The notes below the pieces were generated by a model. It had not been told where the DNA came from and ran no database searches. It saw only the letters and a program-made list of their open reading frames with translations. The position numbers and the translations under genes are program-made. 30,043 nt of DNA, taken from Nitrospirota bacterium. Its GTDB lineage: Bacteria; Nitrospirota; Thermodesulfovibrionia; Thermodesulfovibrionales; Magnetobacteriaceae. Of this stretch, positions 1 to 7,043 are shown piece after piece; position 1 is the stretch's first letter; the number at the start of each line of letters is the position of its first letter. The DNA is taken from NCBI GenBank assembly GCA_015233485.1, contig JADFXO010000006.1:1-30043 (forward strand), read 5' to 3'.

Positions 1-374
1 GGCAGCCGGGAGCAGAGTTTTAGCTGGATACGACAGGGCAATAAGAAACATGCAATAGAGATTTCATAGGCTGGATTCCTGCGAAAGCAAGAAACCATGC
101 AACCCATTTGCCGTGGCTAATTGTATAGACAAATTCTGCTTTATTTCTCCAATAGGTTTACCCTGACACAGCAATTCCCGATGAAAAGAAAACGGTTCTT
201 AAAATAGTGTATAGCGATAGCTGACAATCGGATGTTTGAGGCTAATATCAGAGCTGCTGGCGGTGAATACTATGTGATTCGTTCACCTGAGGATGAGGAT
301 ATTGAGGCCGCTACAGGCAACAGAATAAGGAGCGACCTGTCAAGGCTGCTCCATTGTAATCTATAGCTAAATAG
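1..374. other. Intergenic stretch with repeat remnants and a weak 44-codon ORF
   Basis: I see no convincing gene here. Positions 71-96 hold a decayed copy of the ATTCCTGC/GCAGGAAT palindromic repeat found elsewhere in the window. The surrounding 30-100 resembles the interior of the inverted-repeat element at 839-966 (a shared 'caatag..at.tcatag.ctggatt' pattern), so it is probably a degenerate relative. A plus-strand ORF at 232-366 (starts MFEANIRAAGGEYYV, 44 codons) has protein-like composition but no ribosome-binding site and no family I recognise. It could be the tail of a decayed gene. Confidence 0.4.
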
Positions 375-779
375 CTACATAAAAAACGCTTTCATCACAA
401 GCGATATTACACCAGCAAGCATTATGCCCATCATCCACTTGACGAGTGTTAGCTCACCTTCTATTTTAGTCATGCGATCACTTAGCTTAGATTCTACGCC
501 AGTTATTTTAACTTCAAGCCCTGATATTTTAACTTCAAGCCCTGATATTTTAACTTCAAGCCCTGATATTTTAGTTTCAACTGCTATTTTTAAATCTCTT
601 ATATCCCCTTCAACTGCTATTTCTAAATCTCTTATATCCCCTTTCGTGGCAAGCATTTCAACACTTGCACTTTGCGCCGTCTTTAGCGCCTCAGTTATCG
701 CATCCGCCGCACCGTCTGTAAGCCCGCCTAATTTCAAATCCTTAACAACTTTCTGTGTGTCAAACATTACCGCAGCCAT
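375..779 (-). CDS. DUF1640-like coiled-coil protein with C-terminal membrane anchor
   Basis: This 134-residue protein begins FDTQKVVKDLKLGGLTDGAADAI, which resembles the N-terminus of DUF1640 (CCDC90/MCUR1-like) proteins. Residues about 45-108 form a long predicted coiled coil. Within it an 11-residue unit (GDIRDLxIAVE) occurs twice and a 7-residue unit (ISGLEVK) occurs three times in tandem. The last ~22 residues (VKWMMGIMLAGVISLVMKAFF) form one membrane helix, so it is probably a tail-anchored or oligomeric membrane protein. The start is well supported: on the minus strand AGGAGATAAGGT lies directly before the ATG. The biochemical role of the family in bacteria is not known to me. It stands alone and is divergent from the gene at 1072. 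A plus-strand ORF over the same bases is only a shadow caused by the repeats. Confidence 0.8.
   Translation of the reverse strand: MAAVMFDTQKVVKDLKLGGLTDGAADAITEALKTAQSASVEMLATKGDIRDLEIAVEGDIRDLKIAVETKISGLEVKISGLEVKISGLEVKITGVESKLSDRMTKIEGELTLVKWMMGIMLAGVISLVMKAFFM
511..573. repeat. Three perfect 21-bp tandem repeats inside the DUF1640-like gene
   Basis: The 21-bp unit ACTTCAAGCCCTGATATTTT(A) runs three times without mismatch at 511-531, 532-552 and 553-573. It encodes three ISGLEVK heptads on the minus strand. Perfect identity points to recent in-frame expansion. Confidence 0.95.
576..641. repeat. Two 33-bp tandem repeats inside the DUF1640-like gene
   Basis: Positions 576-608 and 609-641 are two 33-bp copies differing at one base (TTTTTAAAT versus TTTCTAAAT). 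Each encodes the 11-residue unit GDIRDL(E/K)IAVE on the minus strand, a hendecad that keeps coiled-coil register. Confidence 0.95.
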
Positions 780-838
780 ACCTTATCTCCTGTCTTAGGT
801 TATCATATTTTAGTAACTGTTGTATACAGTGTATAAGC

Positions 839-966
839 GCAGGGCAAACGCATTTGAAAATTACAATAGGAATCTCATAGACTGGATTGCTGCTTTCGCA
901 GGAATCAGGGAAACCCTCTACTGGAGCTACCTGCAAGGAATTTCTGCGTTAATGCGTTTGCCCTGC
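839..966. repeat. 128-bp MITE-like element with perfect 16-bp terminal inverted repeats
   Basis: GCAGGGCAAACGCATT at 839-854 is exactly reverse-complemented at 951-966. The interior carries a variant of the ATTCCTGC...GCAGGAAT palindrome (882-907). It has no coding capacity. I see no clear target-site duplication. A single end-like motif (GCAGGGCAAATGCA) recurs near 29081, and a degraded relative lies at about 30-100, so this is probably a dispersed non-autonomous element. Confidence 0.7.
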
Positions 967-976
967 CGAATACGAT

Positions 977-1006
977 TTGCAATAACATCCGGTTATGTTG
1001 TAAAAT
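977..1006 (+). promoter_or_regulatory. Candidate sigma70 promoter for the gene at 1072
   Basis: TTGCAA (977-982), an 18-bp spacer and TAAAAT (1001-1006) precede the strong ribosome-binding site at 1055-1065. It abuts the right end of the inverted-repeat element. Prediction by eye only. Confidence 0.4.
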
Positions 1007-1071
1007 GTATGTGCTAAATGTTCTTTGACAATGCCGGGGCCTCCTTAAGGTCAGAAAAAGGAGGTAAGGTA

Positions 1072-1875
1072 GTGAGAGGTTTTGATTTAGAAAACAGAAT
1101 CATCGAATTGTTGGGCAAGGACTGGGTTATTGAACGCTCTCAGGACCTTGACCAGCTGGGGATTGACGCCCTTGTTCACAGGTTTATCCCGATTACGTCG
1201 TTTAGCGGGGCGTTTCCTATCGCGTTGCAGATCACTTCTTATGTGGATGACAGCAATGAGTCGAGGCGTCTTGACGAGATACAGGGTTTTGTACAGAAAA
1301 TGAACAGGAATGGAATAAAAAAGAGTATCTATGCCGAGTTTAAGAAATTGACACTCTCTAATATTAACAGTTTTGGCTACGAATTTCTCAAGAATGCCTT
1401 GGTTGCCTTTGCCTTTCAAAAGGAGTATAAAGACGTATCGATCGTAGGTCTGAGAATCGCATCCCCAGACGAATATGCCTTTTTTAGTGTTACCGAGCCA
1501 TCGTGCTTCGCCGTTCGCACGCAGCAAAATGGGAAATCAGCCCCAGCAGAAATCTCCGGTTATGCCAGCCGGTTAACACAGGACGAGGCTTACGAAAGCG
1601 GAAAAATATTCAAAGGAAGGGTGAAGATATTTCAGCATCGATGGGGGTTTCTCTTAGCGGATGCTATTAAAGAGAACGTATATTTTCACATTTCCAACGT
1701 GGAAGATGAGATTCTTGCCGAAAAACTCGAGCAAATGATCGAATATAAATACGATAGTTATTCAAAGGATGACACGGATGTCGTCGATGTGGAATTTAAA
1801 ATTGGCAAGGCCAAGCCTAACGCGGCAAAGCCGTTTCAGGCTATTAACATTAAAACGGCCCAGGGTGCTTCGTAG
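1072..1875 (+). CDS. PD-(D/E)XK-like domain fused to a C-terminal cold-shock domain
   Basis: I chose the GTG start at 1072 because AAAAAGGAGGT (1055-1065) sits six bases upstream. An in-frame ATG at 1018 lacks any such site. The product is 267 residues. Residues ~5-60 show a restriction-endonuclease-like pattern: helix Glu7, then LGIDALVH with Asp32, then a strand FPIALQITS with Gln53. The catalytic Lys expected two residues after Gln/Glu is Thr55, so it may be a non-catalytic nucleic-acid-binding fold. Residues ~178-262 read as a cold-shock/OB fold (FKGRVKIFQHRWGFLL, then VYFHISNV), matching the KGxVKWF...GFGFI...VFVH layout of Csp proteins, which bind single-stranded nucleic acid. I infer a nucleic-acid-binding accessory protein. 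The name of the N-terminal family is uncertain. It has no obvious operon partner. Confidence 0.75.
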   Translation: MRGFDLENRIIELLGKDWVIERSQDLDQLGIDALVHRFIPITSFSGAFPIALQITSYVDDSNESRRLDEIQGFVQKMNRNGIKKSIYAEFKKLTLSNINSFGYEFLKNALVAFAFQKEYKDVSIVGLRIASPDEYAFFSVTEPSCFAVRTQQNGKSAPAEISGYASRLTQDEAYESGKIFKGRVKIFQHRWGFLLADAIKENVYFHISNVEDEILAEKLEQMIEYKYDSYSKDDTDVVDVEFKIGKAKPNAAKPFQAINIKTAQGAS

Positions 1876-2082
1876 TGGCCAAGGTTGCTTCGTAGCGGTT
1901 CGTAAGTGCATGGTTGCGCCGGGGTCAGGTCAAACAACACGGCGAACAAAACGCCGCCGGTCACGCACAAGGCGGCCTGCACACAGGGCCGTCCCACAGT
2001 AAGGCTGTTATGATTAACTCTTAGGTATGAGGCCCCGGCATCTGCAATTTTTGGCACTATCCCGGGGCTGCTCAGGTTGTTT
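1876..2082. other. Intergenic region between convergent genes
   Basis: There is no convincing gene. The bases just after the stop repeat a short motif (TTGCTTCGTAG or GTGCTTCGTAG, twice at 1866-1895). A 7-bp inverted repeat GCCCCGG/CCGGGGC (2032-2038 and 2062-2068) with a ~23-base loop lies beyond the end of the minus-strand operon. It lacks a T-run and is at best a weak terminator. Confidence 0.4.
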
Positions 2083-2478
2083 TTACTGTAGCAGCCCTAT
2101 TTCTTTTATTTGTTTTATCAAGGCCTTTTTGTTTATCGGTTTTATCATATATGCCGAACATTCGCCGTTGATTGACTGCAATATCTCATTAGGCCTGTCC
2201 ACCGCCGTTACCATTATAACCTTTACCCTGTCATCCGGGCTTATATTCATTACCGTTTCCATCTTGCGAATTTGCATCAACGCCTCGCAGCCGTCCATAA
2301 CGGGCATCATGATGTCCAGACACAACAGCTCATACGGCCTCTTCTGTTCGTGCGCCATCGTAAAGGCCTCTATCACCTCAAGACCGTTTACTACAACGTC
2401 ACAGTCGGCATAATCAGAAAGCATCTCCTGTAATATTCTTCGATTGATTGATTCGTCGTCGGCTATCAGTATCCTCAT
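2083..2478 (-). CDS. Single-domain response regulator (CheY-like receiver)
   Basis: This 131-residue protein is a stand-alone receiver domain. The acidic pocket is Asp7/Asp8, the phosphoacceptor is Asp55 in LCLDIMMPVMDG, the switch Thr is Thr91 (MVTA), and the conserved Lys is Lys113 (MIKP). There is no output domain. It should accept phosphate from a histidine kinase and act through protein-protein contact or as a phosphate sink. Its ATG overlaps the stop of the upstream hybrid kinase (ATGA), so the two are translationally coupled and the kinase is its likely partner. It is the last gene of the chemosensory operon. Confidence 0.93.
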   Translation of the reverse strand: MRILIADDESINRRILQEMLSDYADCDVVVNGLEVIEAFTMAHEQKRPYELLCLDIMMPVMDGCEALMQIRKMETVMNISPDDRVKVIMVTAVDRPNEILQSINGECSAYMIKPINKKALIKQIKEIGLLQ

Positions 2479-5400
2479 TTAAGATCCTTACCCTCGTGTA
2501 ATTTATTGATTAACTTATCCAGCTCCTCCACTATTGCCTTAAAATGCTTGTTGGCATTGTCTATGTCGGACTTTCTCAACGACAGCATCATACGAAACGC
2601 GGCGGTCTTAATCTCCGCAAGGGAGAGTTTCTCGGCATTGTCTCTGATTGCCTCAGCTTTTTTCTCAGTGAGCGAATAATTGCCGGAGGCCAGGGCGTCA
2701 CTCATCGTTTGTATAAGGTTCACGGCCTTTTCAATAAACACCCTTGAGTCACCGTGCGGCAGCGATTCTATGAGTTGAGACTTGTCTATCTGTGTCATGA
2801 TATTTTCAACCGCCAATCTACTCGCCTCCATGTTATCATTGGCACTATCATTGACCGGGGCAGGGGCGGCGGCTGAACGGTCTGATGAACGCGCATCGTT
2901 TGAACTGACCGGCGGGCGCGTGTTATCTTTATCTGTACGACCCGCCGGAGGCGTGCTATCTGTACGACCCGCTGGGCGCGTGTCGTGGGCCGTGGTTTCT
3001 GACGTCTCATGTCCCTTTGTATATTTTTTAACTATTTCAATCAATTCGCCAGAATTAACGGGTTTCGTTATATAGTCGTCCATTCCTGCCTCTATACATC
3101 TTTCCCTGTCTCCTTTTAGCGCGTGGGCTGTCATTGCGATAACCGGAATTGCCCATGTTGCCTGCGAGGCCTTTATCTGCCTCGTTGCCTCAAAACCATC
3201 CATCTCGGGCATCTGCACATCCATGAGGATAAGATCGAACATAGTCTCTTCAAGGAGTTTCACGGCCTTTGCGCCGTCTTCGGCCTCTATAACACTATAC
3301 CCGTGTTTTTTAAGTATCTCTCTGGCCACTACGCGGTTAGTAACATTGTCCTCGACGAGCAAAATATGAACCGGCGCGGCATCAGTCAGCGGCAGTACCT
3401 GCCCCGGCCTGATTTGTCTTTCATAAGCCGCGCCCGAAAACGGCTTGTTGAGCAGCTCTTCTACGGTATTTATGACATCCTTATACTTAATAGGTTTAAT
3501 TACATACGACACCACACCGATTTCACGGCACCTGTCTATGTCGCCATTCCGGTGGTTAGTATTAAGCATCATAACGATCGGACAGGCAAACGCCGGATCT
3601 CCCATCATCTGTTCCGCCATTTTAAACCCGCCTCCTCCGGAAAGCCTGATGTCTAAAAAGACTATATCATAGGGATGTCCGCTGCGTATGGCGGCGGCCA
3701 GCTTATCATGGGTCTCCTTAGCCCCCGCCGCCTCAGACACTTCGGCATTTGAGCCTATGAGAAAATCTCTGATTATCGTGCTGCACGATTTGACATTACA
3801 GGAAACAAGGATTTTTGCGTCTTTAAAATTAAATGAAGACGGGCGTTCCTGCTCTTTACTCAACGCAAATCTGGCGGTAAAATGAAAAGTGCTGCCCTGC
3901 CCTTCTACGGACTCAAGCCATAGATGGCCTCCCATCAGCGATACAAGCTGCTTAGATATGGCCAGCCCCAAACCTGTCCCTCCGTATTTTCTTGTCATCG
4001 AGCCATCCGCCTGTGAGAATTGCTCGAATATCTTGTCGAACTTCTCGGCAGGTATCCCTATGCCGGTATCTGAGATCGAAAAAAGCAGTACGGCGGACTT
4101 ATCGCCACAAAGGCCATGTTCCATATCCACTGTTACCACAATCTCACCCATGTCCGTAAATTTCAGCGCATTGCCTCTCGTGTTAATCAACAATTGTCCG
4201 AGACGCGCAGGGTCCCCGATTAGTTTTAAGGGCACGGCCGGCTTTATGTGGCTTGAGAGTTCAAGCCCCTTTTTGTGAGCCTGGATTGAGAGCGGGTCAC
4301 AGATATTGTCTATCAATTCCCTAAGGTCAAAGTTTACCTCTTCCAGTTCCAGCCTGCCGGCCTCGATCTTTGAAAAGTCCAAAATACTGTTGAGCAGGGT
4401 CAAAAGCGAGTTGGCGGAGTTCAACACCGTATCAAGGTATTCCTTTTGACGCTGTTTTAACTCGGTATCAAGGACAAGTTCCGTCATTCCTATAATAGCA
4501 TTCATAGGGGTGCGAATCTCGTGGCTCATGTTGGCAAGGAACTCGCTCTTGGCGGCGTTTGCTACCTCGGAGGCCTCCTTTGCCTTTCTCAGGGCCTCTT
4601 CCACTTCCTTGCGGTTTGTTATGTCCTCGTTCACGGACAGGTAGTGTGTGATTACGGCATCGACATCCCTTATCGGCGATACCGTTATACTATTCCAGTA
4701 TAATCTACCGTCCTTTCGTTTGTTTAGCAGTTCACCCTGCCAAACCTCCCCTGCCTTGATTGTCTCCCATAAGTCCGCATATACCTCAGGGTCAGTCCTT
4801 CCAGATTTCAGAAAACTCGACGTCTTACCTATCGCCTCATCGCGGTTATAGCCCGTCACCTCTACAAACTTTGGGTTGATAAACTCTATCCTGCCATCAA
4901 GGTCGGTTATTGTTACAGCCACAGGGCTTTGTATTATGGCACTTGAGAGTTTTATCAGCTGCGCCTCGGCGTGTTTGCACTCCGTTACGTCGTTGATAAA
5001 TCCCTCGTAGTACATCGGCTGTCCCATTTCGTTTTTCACAACGCGGATGTTCTGTTCTATTATCAGCTCACTGCCGTCTTTTTTTCTTAAATGGCTGACA
5101 AAGTCTTTTATTGATTGATTGGTTTGCAAGGCCACCATAAATTTCTCATACTCTTTTCGTCTGAAATACAGGCAGTGCAGTTCATCACAAAAAGAAAGCA
5201 GCTCCTCCTTGCTCGAATAGCCAAGCATATTGTTAAACGCTGGATTCACGGACAGGAACTTACCTTCAGGGGTAAATCTGTAAAACCCGCTGAACATGTT
5301 TTCAAAGAGTATCTTATAACTCTCTTCCGAGGCCTGGAGTTCCCTGGTGCGTTCCCTGACTTTATCTTCAAGTTCTTCGTTCAGGGTTTTTAGTTCGAAC

Positions 5401-5921
5401 TGGGTCTGAATCAATTCTTGATTTTTACCCACGGCATTTTCATATGTCGAAAGCAGGAGATTCAATATCTGTCTGGGAGTGGATTTAATCTGATATTCCT
5501 CGTCCATGAAGGTAATCTTAAGGCCTGCCGCAGGGTCGTAGTCCTTGGCCGGTGAGGCGGCGTCTTTCAGCAGAGACTCTATGCTCAGCAGGAGATACTG
5601 CTCATTATACGGTTTGGTTATATAGAAATCGGCCTTAGCCTGAAGGCCCCTGATAATCTCCTTCGCATCTGAGAGGGCGGTCAGGAGAATCACCGGAATG
5701 TGTTTCACCGTGTCAAGATTCTTTATCTTATAAGACATCTCAAAGCCATCCATGCCCGGCATCGCTATATCGCTTACAATTATCGCGGGTCTGTGCGTTT
5801 GAGCCAAAGACAGGCCCTCAATGCCATCTCTTGCCAGGATAACCTCATAGCCTGCCTGCGCGAGCGCACGCCTTAGCAGCTCTCTCTGGATAGCGCTGTC
5901 TTCTACGATTAGAATTTTCAT
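2475..5921 (-). CDS. Hybrid sensor histidine kinase: REC-PAS-PAS-HisKA-HATPase-REC-REC-degenerate Hpt
   Basis: The product is 1148 residues with no membrane helix, so it is cytoplasmic. In order: an N-terminal receiver (phosphoacceptor Asp51); a coiled linker (~150-200); two PAS domains (~200-320 and ~325-445), the second followed by a PAC-like end; a HisKA dimerisation domain with His467 in NMSHEIRTPMNAIIGM; and an HATPase with N-box GNALKFT, G1 DTGIGIP and G2 GGTGLGLAIS. Then come a divergent receiver (Asp757 in LDIRLSGGGG, lacking the usual MPxMDG) and a canonical receiver (Asp901 in MDVQMPEMDG). A low-complexity linker with repeated PAGRTD (~978-1030) follows, then an Hpt-like helical tail (~1050-1140). 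In that tail the phospho-His position is Glu1090 (AEAIRDNA against AHTLKGSA). It lies 6 bp after cheB and overlaps the response regulator start. It probably integrates chemosensory phosphate with a cytosolic PAS signal. The ligand is unknown. Confidence 0.93.
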   Translation of the reverse strand: MKILIVEDSAIQRELLRRALAQAGYEVILARDGIEGLSLAQTHRPAIIVSDIAMPGMDGFEMSYKIKNLDTVKHIPVILLTALSDAKEIIRGLQAKADFYITKPYNEQYLLLSIESLLKDAASPAKDYDPAAGLKITFMDEEYQIKSTPRQILNLLLSTYENAVGKNQELIQTQFELKTLNEELEDKVRERTRELQASEESYKILFENMFSGFYRFTPEGKFLSVNPAFNNMLGYSSKEELLSFCDELHCLYFRRKEYEKFMVALQTNQSIKDFVSHLRKKDGSELIIEQNIRVVKNEMGQPMYYEGFINDVTECKHAEAQLIKLSSAIIQSPVAVTITDLDGRIEFINPKFVEVTGYNRDEAIGKTSSFLKSGRTDPEVYADLWETIKAGEVWQGELLNKRKDGRLYWNSITVSPIRDVDAVITHYLSVNEDITNRKEVEEALRKAKEASEVANAAKSEFLANMSHEIRTPMNAIIGMTELVLDTELKQRQKEYLDTVLNSANSLLTLLNSILDFSKIEAGRLELEEVNFDLRELIDNICDPLSIQAHKKGLELSSHIKPAVPLKLIGDPARLGQLLINTRGNALKFTDMGEIVVTVDMEHGLCGDKSAVLLFSISDTGIGIPAEKFDKIFEQFSQADGSMTRKYGGTGLGLAISKQLVSLMGGHLWLESVEGQGSTFHFTARFALSKEQERPSSFNFKDAKILVSCNVKSCSTIIRDFLIGSNAEVSEAAGAKETHDKLAAAIRSGHPYDIVFLDIRLSGGGGFKMAEQMMGDPAFACPIVMMLNTNHRNGDIDRCREIGVVSYVIKPIKYKDVINTVEELLNKPFSGAAYERQIRPGQVLPLTDAAPVHILLVEDNVTNRVVAREILKKHGYSVIEAEDGAKAVKLLEETMFDLILMDVQMPEMDGFEATRQIKASQATWAIPVIAMTAHALKGDRERCIEAGMDDYITKPVNSGELIEIVKKYTKGHETSETTAHDTRPAGRTDSTPPAGRTDKDNTRPPVSSNDARSSDRSAAAPAPVNDSANDNMEASRLAVENIMTQIDKSQLIESLPHGDSRVFIEKAVNLIQTMSDALASGNYSLTEKKAEAIRDNAEKLSLAEIKTAAFRMMLSLRKSDIDNANKHFKAIVEELDKLINKLHEGKDLK

Positions 5922-5927
5922 CTGATA

Positions 5928-7043
5928 TTACCTTTCATATGCCAGATTTTTTTCCATACATTCAATTTTCGCTAAGAATTTTCCTATCTTGTTTATGTCA
6001 AGGATATACTTCGCCGCACCCATTTTGATTGCCTGGCCGGGCATACCGAAAACGATGCTGCTGTCTTCGTCCTGAGCGATGGTAGCGCCCCCGGCCTGGG
6101 CGATAGAGAGCATACCCTCTGCGCCGTCCCTTCCCATTCCAGTGAGGAGTACCCCCAAAACGCCGCCCATGAAGTGTTCCGCCAACGATACCATTGTTAA
6201 CGTGATTGAGGGCTTATGCCCGCCTTCCGGAGGGTCATCGTTCAGGACAAAGGCGCCCGACTTGTCGATCTTCAGGTGTTTGTCATCCGGGGCAAAGTAT
6301 ATATTACCAGGGACAGGCCTCTCTTTATTTCGGGCGATGGCCACATTCAGCTTACTGCGCCCCTTTAACCAATCGACGAGGCTTACCATAAATCCCTCGC
6401 TAATGTGCTGTACGCAGACAATGGGGATGGAGAAGTCCGCGGGCAGCCCTTTAAAAATGGCCTCAATGGCCTGAGGTCCGCCTGTTGACGCGCCGATTAC
6501 GATCATTTTTAAACGTCTGTTTAAGGCCTCTATATATGGGAGCGCGTCGTCGCTGTCGGCGCAGGGCTTAGGGATGCGAAGTATTCCCCTGGCTTGGGGA
6601 GCCGGCTTCTTTGGTTTGCGAAATGGCACGACCCCTGAGAGTATCTTTATCCTGGCAATCAGCTCGGATGAAAACTTAGTAGATTGTCCAAGCTGCACCC
6701 CGCGCGGCTTGGGAAACACATCTATCGCCCCCGCCTCAAGGAGTTGAAATATGTTTTCCTTGTTGTCTTCATAAACCGACACGCTTATCACAAGGATAGG
6801 AAGCGGGTGTCTGGCCATTACCTCTTTGACAAACTCAAGGCCGTTCATCAGCGGCATGTGCAAATCCGTACAAATCACATTCGGCCTCAGGCGCGGTATC
6901 ATCTCAAGCGCCTCTTTGCCGTGCCTTGCCGTGCCCACTACCTCTATCTCGTCCGAGGATGCCAATATCCGTCTCATCATCTCTACCGCCACCGGAGAGT
7001 CATCTACAAGCAGCACCTTTATGCGTTTATCACCTATCATCAT
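5928..7043 (-). CDS. cheB: CheB protein-glutamate methylesterase/deamidase
   Basis: This 371-residue protein hydrolyses methyl-glutamate on chemoreceptors and can deamidate receptor Gln. The N-terminal receiver has Asp14/Asp15, phosphoacceptor Asp60 (CTDLHMPLMNG), Ser87 and Lys112. After a linker rich in Pro/Lys, the C-terminal esterase domain carries the full catalytic triad: Ser186 in GASTGGPQ, His213 in VQHIS and Asp306 in GMGRDGAEG. Its length is normal for the family. The ATG overlaps the cheA stop by four bases, so the two are translationally coupled. CheA phosphotransfer to Asp60 would activate the esterase and provide adaptation against the CheR encoded first in the same operon. All key residues are present, so it should be active. 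Confidence 0.97.
   Translation of the reverse strand: MMIGDKRIKVLLVDDSPVAVEMMRRILASSDEIEVVGTARHGKEALEMIPRLRPNVICTDLHMPLMNGLEFVKEVMARHPLPILVISVSVYEDNKENIFQLLEAGAIDVFPKPRGVQLGQSTKFSSELIARIKILSGVVPFRKPKKPAPQARGILRIPKPCADSDDALPYIEALNRRLKMIVIGASTGGPQAIEAIFKGLPADFSIPIVCVQHISEGFMVSLVDWLKGRSKLNVAIARNKERPVPGNIYFAPDDKHLKIDKSGAFVLNDDPPEGGHKPSITLTMVSLAEHFMGGVLGVLLTGMGRDGAEGMLSIAQAGGATIAQDEDSSIVFGMPGQAIKMGAAKYILDINKIGKFLAKIECMEKNLAYER

Noticed and set aside
511..641. Possible CRISPR-like array
   Set aside because: The repeats are contiguous with no spacers and encode coiled-coil units in frame.
424..798. 124-codon plus-strand ORF with serine-rich repeats
   Set aside because: It is the antisense shadow of the DUF1640-like gene. 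The repeats that look striking are the reverse of the ISGLEVK heptads, and there is no ribosome-binding site.
1836..2057. 73-codon minus-strand ORF after the cold-shock fusion gene
   Set aside because: No ribosome-binding site, overlaps a real gene end, and no recognisable domain.
2032..2068. Rho-independent terminator for the chemosensory operon
   Set aside because: Only a 7-bp stem with a ~23-base loop and no T-run.
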